The position numbers and the translations under genes are program-made. Positions 31,275-42,862 of a DNA stretch of 64,000 bases are shown here, in pieces (position 1 is the stretch's first letter; every line of letters starts with the position of its first letter). The stretch is from Cylindrobasidium torrendii FP15055 ss-10 (taxonomy: Eukaryota > Basidiomycota > Agaricomycetes > Agaricales > Physalacriaceae): contig KN880505.1 of NCBI GenBank assembly GCA_000934385.1, positions 44,059 through 108,058 on the forward strand. The letters are read 5' to 3'. A model generated the notes under the pieces. The model was not told where the DNA came from, ran no database searches, and was given only the letters and a program-made list of their open reading frames with translations.

Positions 31275-34200
31275 ATGTACGAATCTGGGCGATATTTGCC
31301 CCATTATCCACAGGACGCCAGTATGCGATACGCAACCGACGAGCGACGTCCAGCTAAACGCCAGCGGGAATGGTCCGGACCAGAAAATATGCACGGTCCA
31401 TCGAGCCCGTCAGCGTCGACGAGCCCCGTAGAAGTTGGACAGTCGTCGCCGTCTGCGCCGCCGCGACGCCGCCCTCAAGAGAACAAGGACCGTTCCCGCC
31501 TATTGTCGTGCAAAGAATGTCGTCGGTGAGACCATTTCTCAAAAATCCGCCCTTTTCGGGGTCGCTGAAGACGGCCAACGCACAGTTTGAAATTAAAGGT
31601 ATGAGCATCTGTCCAACTCAACTCAACTTTGCGATATTGATGGGCCATCCCAAAAAGTGTGATCGCAAGTTTCCCTGCGGGGTGAGTGGCATGCAGCCTG
31701 GCAGTGACAACGGTTCTTATACTTGCCCGCTAGTCGTGCAAAAAACGCGGGTGTGGGGATATCTGCCCAGACGGTGCGATTGCCCTGTTTCTAGCATTCA
31801 CCACATTTTTAATCCTCCTTCTGCAGGCTCTTTGACGTCTGGTAAAGGCAGTCGGTCAGATATCCGTTTCTTCTCACGCCTACAATAGTCTAATCCATTG
31901 CAGATTCATTCTCGCGAATACAGCGGAATTACATGACCGTATCTCCCAACTCTCAGAACGCGTCCGACAGCTTGAAGACGGACTCGAGGAGGCAAGTAGA
32001 TCAGACGCTTCCACTCAGCCACACCCACTGCTAGCACCGGACCTCGTCTGCATCAAGAATACACAGCAAAGTCAGTCCCTGGATATCGATGCATTTCACG
32101 AGAGCATGCGGGCTGCCGCCAATAGCACCCCACAGCGCAATTCAGAATACACGATGGAGGTCGAGTGATTTTCCTGTGTTTAGCTCACTGGATACTGATT
32201 ATTACCAAGGGTCCCAACTTCGTCGTGCGCCAGGTTCAAGCTACTTATTGCGCGACTGCTCACTGTCGTCTTAGCCGTATGGTACGATGGCACGTCCACC
32301 AGACATCAATATCCCAAGCGACATCATGCACTTCAGCGTTGGGTTCCCATTTCCATGGTATATGGATGTGACAGTGCGCAAACGTCTTCGTGACTGCATG
32401 CCACCACGACACGAAACCGAGGCGCTCTGCGATCAAGCCTGTCGTAACGCACTGTGGCAGTAAGTGACTCTCATTCCCGCCAGACCCCAATTGATGAATT
32501 CTTTCCCAAGATATAACCTAGACCCACGCGAAACATTCCTCAGGAATCTGATACATCACTGTTATGCGCCGGACATTGCGGAAGTACAGCCTCGCAAACT
32601 GGCTTTGCTCCTCATCGTCCTTGCCATTGGCTCTCACGTCGATCTATCGCGCACAATTGGGACCAACATCCTGCACGGAGAGGCATACCATCACCTCGCC
32701 CGCGCATGCATCTGCGAGATTCCTCTCATGGAGGAGCCAGATTTCGACGAGCTCCACGCACTGGTGGGCGATAAATTTTCCGGGGTTTTCTCTGGCTCAC
32801 TCAAATTTCTCTTAGTTCTTCTTTGTCTGGTATCACCTTGTCTTTTCGGATAACAAGAAGGCTGTTGGCTATGCTTGGAACCTACTGGGTTTCGTTATCA
32901 AAATGGCTCAAGGCGTATGTGGCAGTTGATCATTGAATGGGACTATGATTGACTGTTTCCTTGTGTAGCTTGGCTTGCGTACGTTCTTAATGCAGATTGT
33001 GGCCCATCCTTTGCCTCACAGCATACTCAGATCGTGCTGGGTCCAAAGGCAAATCGATTCCAGATGAAGACGACCGGAGACGAGCGATATTTTGGGAGTT
33101 ACTCAATCTCGATTGTCGTTTGGTGCACACAAGCCGTTTCATTTCCATGAATCTTGTTTCACTAATCTTTGCGCAGAGCCTTTCCCTAGGACGACCACCT
33201 TCCATATCACTGGCCCATGTCGATGCGAAGCGCCCGGATTACAGCTCTCCGAATGTCCCTTCAGACATTGTACTTTGTGCGTCCTCGGAATTGCTCAGAT
33301 TCTCGTAGTGAACGTACTCATCTCTCATAGACCATGACTGGAAGAATGGGTTCTTCACTGACTGTCTAGCCCAAGTTCTTGACTGCATGACATCTTTGGG
33401 CTCACAGTCGTACGCCCGTGTGCTCGAGCTGGATATCCTCGTTCGCGAGTATCCTGTTCCTCCGCTTCTTGACACCTCCGCGAGCAAACACTCAACCGTT
33501 CGTATAAACATGCAGCGCGCGTTCGTGTCGGTCAGCCGGGTCATTGCAGTGCTCCAGCTACACCGACGCTGCTTCACGGAGGCCATGAACCACACAAGGG
33601 AGATACTGCAATTCGAACACAAGTATGCGCCGAGCGTTGTTGCGACGTACATGGGGGCGTCAGAGTTAATTTCTATTGTGGCATTGCTGCTTGATAGAGA
33701 ACCTGACTTGAGCTGTCGGTTCCTTAGCTTTTGGTTCAACGCGTTCTCTGCCGCCGTGAGCTTGATTGTTCCTTCTCAAGTACATTGACTGATGCGTGGC
33801 TATAGGTCACACTTTCCCTTATTATCAGCCGGTCTCCGTTGAGCCCATTGGCGATATCCGCATTGGAGGACTTGGACCGGGTGTGCGATTTGTTTACGAG
33901 GGTTCAGGAAGTCCTGCCATTTTGTGGCAAGGCGTTACCCATGCTAGAGAAGGTCGCGACGAATTCGAGGAACAAGCACGCGGAGGCGACAAGACGCAGT
34001 GAAAGTAGGATGCACGGTCATGATGGAAGTCTGACTATGTGCATGCTCCCGGAGTCTTTCAAAGGAGTCCACTCGTCTGTCACAAAGTATGCTCAAGAGA
34101 TGATTCTTACTCCCGTCCGTATGTCTCCCACTCTTGGCAATAGTGCACTTTACAGCCAGAGTGGGCACGAAGGAGGGTACAGAGGGCACAGCGGTCATCT

Positions 34201-34468
34201 CCAGAACGCTGTCTACAACGAGAGCCAGATGTGGTTGCCGGAGGTGTACCGCTTTGCGAGCGCGGGTGTGGCGCCGAATGAGCAGTTTACGACGACGCCG
34301 GGGTTGCCTGGTGGGCTGGAGGTTACGAGGAGCTCAAGGGTAGCACAGAGCGATCCGAGTCCGTTTACGCCGATGGACCCGAGGGTGGGGAAGCATGAGA
34401 CGGTGAACCTTGAGCATGGGGAGATTACGGTGGATTTGACGGATACGAGTTATATGGCATGGTTTTGA
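31275..34468 (+). CDS. Zn2Cys6 fungal transcription factor, paralogue 2
   Basis: Same architecture as its left neighbour, clearly a tandem duplicate. The first exons are 31275-31525, 31586-31598, 31658-31681, 31734-31773, 31827-31854 and 31904 onward. The cluster reads SCKECRR, LKLK, CDRKFPCG, SCKKRGCGDICPDG, then SLTSGKGSRFILANTAELHD. As in paralogue 1, the LKLK loop is a 13-nt exon and the GKG segment a 28-nt exon. Later segments: HFSVGFPFPWYMD, EVQPRKLALLLIVLAIG, VFSDNKKAVGYAWNLLGF, RRRAIFWELLNLDCRLV, SLSLGRPPSISLAHVDAKR, RCFTEAMNHTREILQFE, SCRFLSFWFNAFSAAV. The ending is SYMAWF. Splices between 32160 and 32280 and between 32760 and 33340 are not resolved. The N-terminus (MYESGRYLPHYPQDAS) is unlike that of paralogue 1. 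Confidence 0.85.
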
Positions 34469-34792
34469 GGGTAGGTTGTTTGGTGATGTGTAGTGAAATG
34501 TAGCCCGTGACTTGGACGGCATGTAATTTACTTGTAATGTACTATGTAAAATACAAATCTGATATGTGTATATGTGTCTAGTAATACGCGGCGTTGGCTT
34601 TCACAACCTGCCATGAGCGAGCCCCCTTACCAAAATAAGTATCTAAATTTGGGAAATTCCGTTGTTCCGTTTTGGGACAGCGTAAGCCAAAATACGAATC
34701 GGGCTAGCTGGGGAGGTAGCCGATTCATCCAGCGTTTATCCCATTGCTTCACATTTGGTATAGTAGTCCACGCCCATGTACAATTTCAGCAA
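34469..34792. other. spacer between convergent genes
   Basis: 3' flanks of the second regulator and of VPS36. Nothing recognised. Confidence 0.4.
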
Positions 34793-36342
34793 CTATTCCT
34801 GACCGTCATATACACATTCACTAAATGTTGCCCACGACCACCAATGTATGATGCCCCCGGAATTCCCAGGGCCAGTCAACGCAGAAGCTGCATCATCCCT
34901 ACATATTTGTCCGTTTGCCTCTACAGCAGCAATCATATCCTCTGCCAATGCAATTGTCATGCCTTCCTCCTCCGCTACATTCAGAGTCGTCTTCGGGCCG
35001 TTCAACGCTAGATAACTCGACAAGCGCGCCGCAAAGGCTGTATGCGAATATGGCGGTGTGTGCAGCACTGTCAGGCCTGAACGTAGTTGCATGGTCTGCA
35101 TTGTGGGAGACGTGAAAAGTGGGAGATGGGGAAGGACCTGGAGGAAGGTTGTCGGCGGGATGAGTGCAACGCCGCGCGCGCGGTTCCAGCTTCCCCAGAC
35201 TTCATCGAGCGCGACGATGCCTCGGCCCCGCATGATGGTCTGGAGAACCTTGGCTAGCTCCCGCGCAAGTTGTGTGATCCATTCTCGCTCGTCGCGCATC
35301 ATGTCCAATGTGACTGGTGCGTTGTCCATTTGTAGACCGAGCTGCGAAAGGGAAGAGCGGATGAAAGTTGCTTCTTCGGGTTCTGCGGTGTTGACAGAGG
35401 TGGACGCGCTGAGTTTTTCGTTTAGGTCTGCAGCGAGTTTAACCATGTCTTTGGCTTTGAGCATCAGTCCTTCCAGGTCGTGTAGGGCGTCCTTCATGTC
35501 CGTCTCAAGTCCCGCGTTGGTATTCTCGACGCTGCGCAGAATACCAGCTGTTTGATGGTCAGTGTGAATTGTGGGGAGGTGAGCTAGTTCGCGTACCGAT
35601 TCCTGTTCCCGAGGGTAAGGGATTACGGGCGGGAAGATCTACCTCCCAGGCCCTACTCTTCAGCGAATCCTTCATAATAGCATAGAACGACTTCTCGCCG
35701 CCTTTTCGAAAGCTGAGCTTGATGAGAGACGCGTCTGGCGGCAGCGGAATGGGAAGTTCTGTCATGCATATTTCGCAGCTCGTGCGCGTCAACGGATTGA
35801 GAAAGGTGCATGCCGTACAAGCGATGGTCGTTGAGTCTTGCGGAACAGGGGTAGATGGCTTGGAGGGGGTGGCCGATTGTCGTTGGACACCACAGAGCGC
35901 ACATACACGCCCGACAGTCGCTGTCCCACTCCTGGAATTCCGCTCTCCGCAAACATGGCACACCCAACCATCTTCCAATGGTTCTTCAGCCTCTGCTCTA
36001 CTCTCCTTGAGGTGCAATGTGATCTTCGCTGACGAAGTAAATAGGCCAGCATAATAGTCCGTTTGCGCAACGAGTGCCAAGTCCAACGAGAAGGAGTTTG
36101 TTGGATTATCGCAGAAGAATAGTCGGTGAGAGGATACGTGTACTGTGCCGGATTGGTGGTCGATGGCCTTCTGCTGCCTACGAGCGCGCTGTGAGACTAG
36201 CAAGGCGGCGGACAGGGCGGGCTAGATACCCATCGTAGATGCCGACGTTGCCTTGCGAAGTGAGCAACTTCTCGTCCGAGTAAAGCAGCGCCGGAACCGG
36301 AATCGTCGCGTCGATGGCTTTCGTAAATCGTTTGAGAGCCAT
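34793..36342 (-). CDS. VPS36: ESCRT-II subunit Vps36
   Basis: ESCRT-II component that binds PI3P and ubiquitinated cargo on endosomes during multivesicular-body sorting. Exons 36342-36230, 36177-35597 and 35547-34793 encode 482 aa. The N-terminal GLUE domain begins with NVGIYDG and SGTVHVSSHRLFFCD, is interrupted by two NZF-type zinc fingers (WVCHVCGERNS...VCALCG and IACTACTFLN...CEIC), and resumes with SLIKLSFRKGGEKSFYAIM. This split-GLUE layout is that of yeast Vps36 and differs from the metazoan protein. The winged-helix half contains DLEGLMLKAKDMVKLA and ALDEVWGSWNRARGV and ends SECVYDGQE. The exon 2 acceptor was placed at 36178 because it restores the conserved YDG followed by QQKAIDHQSG. 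Confidence 0.93.
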
Positions 36343-36406
36343 GAGTGTTTAATGGAGAGATAAGATGACTTGATCGCCCAGCTTGCCAGCTTTCACCACT
36401 ACAGCC
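36343..36406. promoter_or_regulatory. 64-bp divergent promoter, VPS36 and GUD1
   Basis: The only DNA between the two divergent start codons. Both leaders must be very short or overlap the other gene's coding sequence. Confidence 0.6.
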
Positions 36407-37893
36407 ATGCTGAATCTTATACAGGGTACATTCGTACATACTCCAGCGCTCAACAAGCTTGAAATACTCGAAGACTACCTGCTAGGCACGTTTGGACCTT
36501 GATCCCGTTGTCCGCTCGCCGACGCTTGCTCGTAGGCATCTGGGATCCATTCGGCACAATTAAGCACTTTGCACCCTCCAATTCGCCCGAGTCTGTCGCA
36601 CTGTTGGAACGCTACACACCGCGTATTATCCCCCGCGGAAACTTCATCCTACCTACGTTCTGCGACCTTCATTTGCATGCTCCCCAGTTTCTTTATCAGG
36701 GCAATGGCCTCCACCTCCCCCTTATGCAATGGCTGAACGAATATGCCTTCAAGGCGGAGGAACGCATGGATAACGATGCGAAGCTGGCCCAGAAGGTGTA
36801 TACCCGTCTCGCTCAGCGACTCAAAGAGAACGGGACTGGAGCTGTAATGCTCTTTGGGACGATAAAAGAAGAAACCAAGTGCGTGGTCATCCATACCTAT
36901 CCGCACATTTAATTAATCCAGTACAGCTTGATTCTAGCCAAATGCATGAACGACGCCGGACTGCGTGCATTCGTCGGAAAATTGTCTATGGACCAACTTT
37001 CCAGTCCTGACTATATCGAAGAATCGGCGAAGGCCAGCATCGAGGCAGCGAAATCGTTCGCCTTCAAGATGCAATGCAAATATCCAGCGCTTCCGGATAC
37101 CGTCGAGCCCGTCATCACCCCCCGCTTCGTCCCCACCTGTTCAGACGCCCTGCTCGATGGGTTAGGCAGGTATGCTACCGCCTGTGGCCTGCGCATACAA
37201 AGCCACCTCGCCGAGTCGCACGACCAGGTTTCCGCCGTCCTCACCGAACGCGGCGTCGACGACATCGAGGTATTCGCTCGAAGCAGTCTTCTCACGCCGA
37301 AAACTGTTCAAGCACACTGTACCTTCCTTGACGGACCGTCGCTTGGACGTCTGCAAGCGACTGGAACAGCCGTAGCGCACTGTCCTTTGTCAAATGCCTA
37401 CTTTTCAGCTGAACCGTTTAAACTGCGGGAGGCGCTGGACATGAGTGTCAAGGTCGGTCTGGGGACGGACGTCGCGGGCGGGTATAGCCTGAGTATCATG
37501 GACGCGATGAGACAGGCAGTGGCCGTCTCCAGGATGCGACAGGGTGCCAATGTTATGAACAAATCTTCGGAAACATCACTCGCGATAGATTGGGTTGAGG
37601 CATTGTACCTCGCGACTAAAGGCGGCGCAGACGCGCTGGGGATCGAGTCGGGGGTGTTTGAAATTGGCCGGGCGTTTGATGCTCAGCAAAGCAAGTTCTC
37701 TTGTTTCTTTGGTGGTGCAAACTTACCTATACTCACCGCAGTCGCTCTCTGGGATCAATCTGGAGGGATAGGCCCACTGGATTTCTTTGATGAAGGCGCT
37801 CGCATCAGTCCTGATATTGTTGAGAAGTGGTGGTGCCTCGGCGATGCAAGAAATCGTCTCGGAATGTGGATACAAGGAAAAGAAAGAATTTGA
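36407..37893 (+). CDS. GUD1: guanine deaminase
   Basis: Zinc amidohydrolase that converts guanine to xanthine in purine salvage. Exons 36407-36485, 36536-36878, 36927-37690 and 37742-37893 encode 445 aa. Marks: N-terminal IQGTFVHTPALNKLEILED, metal-binding HLH in DLHLHAPQF, IQSHLAESHDQV, QAHCTFL, AHCPLSNAYFS and GLGTDVAGGYSLSI with the catalytic Asp. The C-terminus reads WWCLGDARNRLGMWIQGK. Intron 1 (50 nt) has a GC donor (GCACGT) and is required by phase. Intron 3 (37691-37741, 51 nt) has a perfect GCAAGT donor; removing it joins FDAQQ to IALWDQSGG, but its length is a multiple of three with no stop, so retention would add 17 residues. Confidence 0.92.
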
Positions 37894-38255
37894 CATGGCT
37901 CAGGCTATGGCGGCCAGCTTGTCCCAAAGGTATCTCAAAGATATCTACCAAGTTCCAACTGGAATTATTCATTCAAGTCGTGGCAGCAGACGCAATCCAT
38001 TCCGTTTTTCCGCCTGTTACACTATTATTGATGAGACACAAAGGTCCCAGCTTTTGTCAGCTACCATGTACTACTAGATAGTCAATCACTAAATTGTTCA
38101 GTGATGATTACCAAGGCTTCCTCATCTTCTGAGATCAGGTTGCGCAATATTCGGCTGGCCCAAGTCCTTAAAGATGCTCAGCGCTGGCCTGGTTTCAATC
38201 AAACATCCCCTTCTTTCACATACTCCAACCTATACACATCATTTCAGATTTGACA
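37894..38255. other. intergenic, GUD1 to NmrA-like gene
   Basis: No coding signal or repeat recognised. Confidence 0.4.
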
Positions 38256-39277
38256 ATGTCGACCGCTATCACCGCCGCCGTCTTTGGATATGGAACTGTG
38301 GGAAAGCCACTTGTGAAGGTCGGTGCCCATATCCGACTCGCTGTAGTCGGAAGCTCATCGTTTATTAGGACCTGTTGGACAACGGCGCCAATGTAGTCTT
38401 GTTCTCGCGCGACACGTCCAAGCTTGCAGACATCCCAGCGCCAGTCAAACTAGAGACCGTCGACTATGACGACGAGAAAGGCATTCTCCCCTTGTTCAAG
38501 AAACACGCGGTGGACGTCGTCATTTGTGTCCTTGCCGGGGACTTCAAGGTCCTCACTCAGACACAGGTCGGATTGGCGCGCGCTGCGAAGGAGGCTGGTG
38601 TCAAGTTGTTCGTTCCCAACGAATTTGGCACGAACACGGACGACCATCCGACTGGGACACTTCTTGGTGCGAAGAACGATGCGGCGAAGGCCTTTGTGGA
38701 AGTGGGCATCCCAACGCTTCGTATCTCTGTGCGTCCTGTGGCCTTTCGTAGGTTTACCTGGATACTGACATAGTGAAAACAGACGGGCGCATTCACTGAA
38801 TTCATCCCATGGATTTCGAGCACACCGACCAGGCCTGGGAAGTTTGCCATCATCGGCAAGGGAGACACCAAGTTTAGCTTCACTGCGATTCCGGATATCA
38901 CTGGTTCGTTTCGTTGTATGTTCTTTGCGCACTTGAGATGCTGATGCTCCGTAATAGGATACACCGCCCATGTCCTCACGCACTATCCCCTTTCCGCGCT
39001 GTACAATCAACATATCCTCCTCGAGGGCCAGGCAGCAACCTTACGCGAAGTAGCAGAGACCCTGGGGAAGGAAATTGCGTTTGTGAAGCCGGAGGAGGTT
39101 GAGAACCCGTTTGTGAGGTTGTTGTTGGAGTTTGGTGAGAAAGGCTGGTGCCGTGTCGGGTTCCAATACAGCAAACCGGATACGCCAAAGCAGCTCGTTG
39201 ACTTGCGGTCGGGGAGTGGGAATTTGCTTTGGGAAGGGCACAAGTGGAAGAGTATTGCGGATGTCCACAAGGCATAG
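38256..39277 (+). CDS. NmrA-like / isoflavone-reductase-like NAD(P)-binding protein
   Basis: Atypical short-chain dehydrogenase. Four exons (38256-38318, 38369-38728, 38783-38903, 38958-39277) give 287 aa. The nucleotide-binding loop is GYGTVGKPLV, followed by a strand ending NVVLFSRD. DVVICVLAG and LFVPNEFGTNTD match the NmrA/PCBER pattern. TGAFTEFIPWISS and DITGYTAHVLTHYPL lie at the substrate side, and the C-terminus is WKSIADVHKA. Members are either reductases or redox sensors that bind NAD(P) without turnover; the sequence does not decide between these. Basidiomycetes carry many close copies. Confidence 0.85.
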
Positions 39278-39431
39278 AGTAACATTAGTTGTAAAGGAAA
39301 GCATAAGCAATGTAACTTGAATATAACAGGCTCATCGTGGTTGATGGGAATGAGGCTTGTTCGATCATCATCATGTTCATTTCCAGCTAGCAGTGGCTGT
39401 GCTGCCACTTGAATCTCTCCCTTACACGATC

Positions 39432-40675
39432 ATGGCCGCGTTAGCAAAGGCGTTCGCGTCGTTCAGCGAATCTTCAACCAGTTTCCAGAATTCCATAGCC
39501 AAAGTGGTATGGTAGTACTGCTAGCGCGATTCCTCCGTGTTGATTGGTCATTCAGATAACAGACTACGAGAGACGGGCAGAGGAGGCAGTGGCAGAACGC
39601 GACAAGGCCCGCGAACAGAGAGCGGAGGCGAAAGCAGCGCAAGAAGAAGCGATAGAAGCACAACTGGATGCCATTGCACAGCGTGATAAAGCACGGGATG
39701 AAAGAGACGACGCGATGGAGGCAGCCCACGCAGCGCAAGAAAAGGCGCAGGACTGGAGACAGAAGGTGCGTTCACCGTCGTCCTGTAGATGTCATCCTGA
39801 CCATGAGTTGTTTGATTAGTCGAAACAACAGGAGAATATGGTATGTTGGCTCTTCCAAGTATCTTACCATCTGCTTCATTGAGTGTCCAGATTGCCCACC
39901 AGAACGACAAGATCACTACCCAAGGAGAAACCATAGCGTCTCTGAAGCGTGACCTTTCACACTGGCGGAGTCAGGCAAATACTTGGCAAGACCATTTCCT
40001 CCGTGCGCAGGAAAGGTGCGCCGAACTGAGCTCTATGCTGGACGACCTTGCTTATGACCGCGGACTTGAACCTCCCGTGAATATTCTTTCTGATGATATT
40101 ACTCTTAGCCTGACCTTTCCAAGAGCTTGACACTTGCGCCTGGGAATGATCCTGCACGTGCGAGTGACCCTGCGACCTCCAGAACACCTACACGAAAGCG
40201 ACCTCGACAGTCCGAGGCCTCTGCTACTCCTGCAACCAATGGACAAACGCGATTTATCCGACGCGTTCACGCGACTTACGAAGTCAAAACGGAGTCTGAC
40301 GATGATGGGCCACTTTCCATACCTCCAGTTGCCACCACCAATGGCAACAAGACACCGCGAGCCTCAACTGCTCCTACGACTGTAAAGACCCCGCGGCAGA
40401 CGTTACGCACGGCTCCTGTTGCTGGCCCGTCTGGTTCAAGAAAAACACCTCTTCACACTTCCAGCGTGAAACATCGAGGCTCTGACAGCGAATCTGAGCA
40501 GGAAGAGGCCGACGACGACGACGAATCAATGTTGGACGAGCAAGACGAGCTAGATGCGTTCGCTGCAACAAATCATGACCCAAAGAAAAGTGGAAAGAGA
40601 AGCGCGTCTGCAACACGGCCACCACCACAGTCGGCGAAGAAACGGAAAGTGGCGACGCCAGGAAAGCAGAGATGA
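39432..40675 (+). CDS. coiled-coil protein with charged tail, unknown function
   Basis: Five exons (39432-39506, 39556-39765, 39820-39840, 39891-40076, 40124-40675) give 347 aa; the third exon is 21 nt. Residues ~26-155 form one long Ala/Glu/Lys/Arg coiled coil (RRAEEAVAERDKAREQR, HQNDKITTQGETIASLKRDL) ending in ERCAELSSMLDDLAYDRGL. The tail is Pro/Ser/Thr-rich and contains a basic cluster TPTRKRPRQ, an acidic patch (SESEQEEADDDDE) and a terminal SAKKRKV. Both basic clusters look like nuclear localisation signals. No known domain is recognised. A chromatin or spindle-associated role would be guesswork. Confidence 0.75.
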
Positions 40676-41005
40676 AGCATTATTTGGCATTTCTTTTCTT
40701 AGTTTGCGCTGTGTGTACTGTACTACGATATCTAGGATTTATCTATCATTTTTGCGCGCGTATCGACGCGTCAATGTCTACCGCGTGTGTATCTGCAGTG
40801 GCCACACGCATATATTCCAGGAGAAACGGCGGATAAAACGCACACGATGCGATGGACGCCGGTGACACGTAGATAGCCTGTCACGGGATTTGGTGATCGC
40901 GAAAGTGCGCTGGCCTTGGAAATCCATCTTGACTTGTAACTAGCACCTTCTGCGTGGGCTGCGCATTACTTTCTTTCTTTTTAACTGGTCATTGCCACCT
41001 GGGTC
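40676..41005. other. intergenic, coiled-coil gene to ERV46
   Basis: Nothing recognised beyond flanking untranslated sequence. Confidence 0.4.
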
Positions 41006-42581
41006 ATGGCAAAAGGATTGTTCGGCAGCCTCAAGGGCATAGATGCATTCGGCAAGGCGCGTCGGAAGGAAATTTCAAGATTTCTCATGGGCTAATTGGC
41101 CCTCTCACAGACCACGGACGATGTCAAGGTCAAGACAAGAACGGGAGCGCTATGTGCGTTCTGATAAACGCCATTTAGCCATATCTAATCAGTGTCCAGT
41201 AACCCTTCTGTCTGCCGCTATTATTCTCGCCTTTACAATGATGGAGTTTGTCGACTATCGCACCGTCTACACCGATACCTCCGTTCTCGTCGACAAGAGC
41301 CGGGGGCAGAGACTCACGGTCAACATGAACATCACTTTCCCCCGCGTCCCCTGCTATCGTGCGTAGCTTCACAACAAGTGTTTGCCCTCAAACTCATACG
41401 TGGTTACTCCAGTGCTCAGTTTGGACGTGATGGACATTAGCGGTGAACAACAGCGGGATCTTTCTCATAACATTCTTAAGCGTCGCCTCGACTCCCAGGG
41501 ACGTGCAGTCAAGGGCTCCAAGTCGTACAGTGCAGATCTTCAAAACGAGTTGGACAAGGTCAATGCGGAGAAGGAGGGCTACTGCGGCTCGTGTTATGGC
41601 GGACTCGAACCCGAAAGTGGCTGCTGCAACACTTGCGACGAAGTCCGTCAGGCCTATGTTAACCGGGGCTGGAGTTTCTCAAACCCGGACAATATCGAGC
41701 AGGTACGCCGCATCCTCTCTCGCCTGTTTATCGCCGTTAAGAAGTTGCGCAGTGCAAGGGCGAGGGTTGGGCAGACAAGCTGCGCGACCAGGCCAACGAG
41801 GGCTGCAACATCTCTGGTCGCATTCGCGTGAACAAGGTCATTGGCAACATTCACCTTTCCCCCGGTCGGTCTTTCCAGGCCTCTGCACGCAACTTCTACG
41901 AGCTTGTCCCGTACCTGCGTGAAGACGGCAACCGCCACGATTTCTCGCATACCATCCACAAATTGGCTTTTGAGGGCGACGACGAGTATGATGTGCGCAA
42001 GAGCAAGTCTGGACGCGAAATGAAGGCGCGGATGGGACTTGACAGCAATCCGCTGGACGGGTCTGTTGGACGGACGAGCAAGGCGCAATACATGTTCCAA
42101 TACTTCCTCAAAGTTGTTGGGACACAGTTCCGCACCCTTGACGGCAAAACTGTGTGTATTCCGTTGACGAGCTTGTGGACACCGCTGACTTTGACTGTAG
42201 ATTAACACTCATCAATACAGCGCGACGCACTTTGAGCGCGACCTTACGGATGGTGGCCAGACCAACACTGATCAAAACGTACACGTACAACATGGTGTCA
42301 GCGGCCTTCCTGGCGCATTCTTCAACTATGAAATCTCTCCCATCCTCATTGTCCACTCGGACACCAGGCAATCGTTTGCACACTTCCTGACCTCGTAAGT
42401 CTTCCTCCAAATGCTTTGTTGAGCTTGAACTCATGAACTTGGCAGGACATGTGCGATTGTCGGTGGTGTGCTTACTGTAGCAGCGCTCCTCGACAGCGTT
42501 CTCTTCGCGACTGGAAAGGCGTTGAAGAAGTCACACGGGCAGAGCAACGGGAATGGATACTCTGGTGGAAAACTCATGTAA
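41006..42581 (+). CDS. ERV46: ER-Golgi cargo receptor Erv46 / ERGIC-3
   Basis: Forms with Erv41 the COPII/COPI-cycling receptor complex that retrieves ER residents. Seven exons (41006-41056, 41111-41153, 41200-41358, 41413-41702, 41753-42151, 42201-42394, 42446-42581) encode 423 aa. Marks: LKGIDAFGKTTDDVKVKTRTGAL as cytosolic N-terminus, first TM helix LSAAIILAFTMMEF, VNMNITFPRVPCYLLSLDVM, a Cys cluster GYCGSCYGG and CCNTCDEV, the long lumenal region with GNIHLSPGRSF, THQYSATHFERDL, then TM2 ending LDSVLFATGKALKKS. Intron 1 has a GC donor (GCGCGT); no GT site gives the conserved GKTTDDV junction in phase. Confidence 0.95.
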
Positions 42582-42862
42582 AATAGCGTCAGCATTCTCT
42601 TTAGCATATTTATGGCAATCGCGAGCATTGGACACACGGAATCTTTGAGATGCGTTGCGAGTTGAATGGTTGAGTGTAAGTTGAGGTGAGCTAGGTTGAC
42701 TGTAAGGCATAATTAATTACTACTCTTCGGACAATCCTCTACTATCCAGCCTACTAGCAACGGCGTTCATTACAATTGAGCTTCAAGTTCAATGCTTCGG
42801 ATACTGACACGATCCTGGATTACGTCATCCAGATCGCTTGTCTCTTGACCACGACTACGCCC

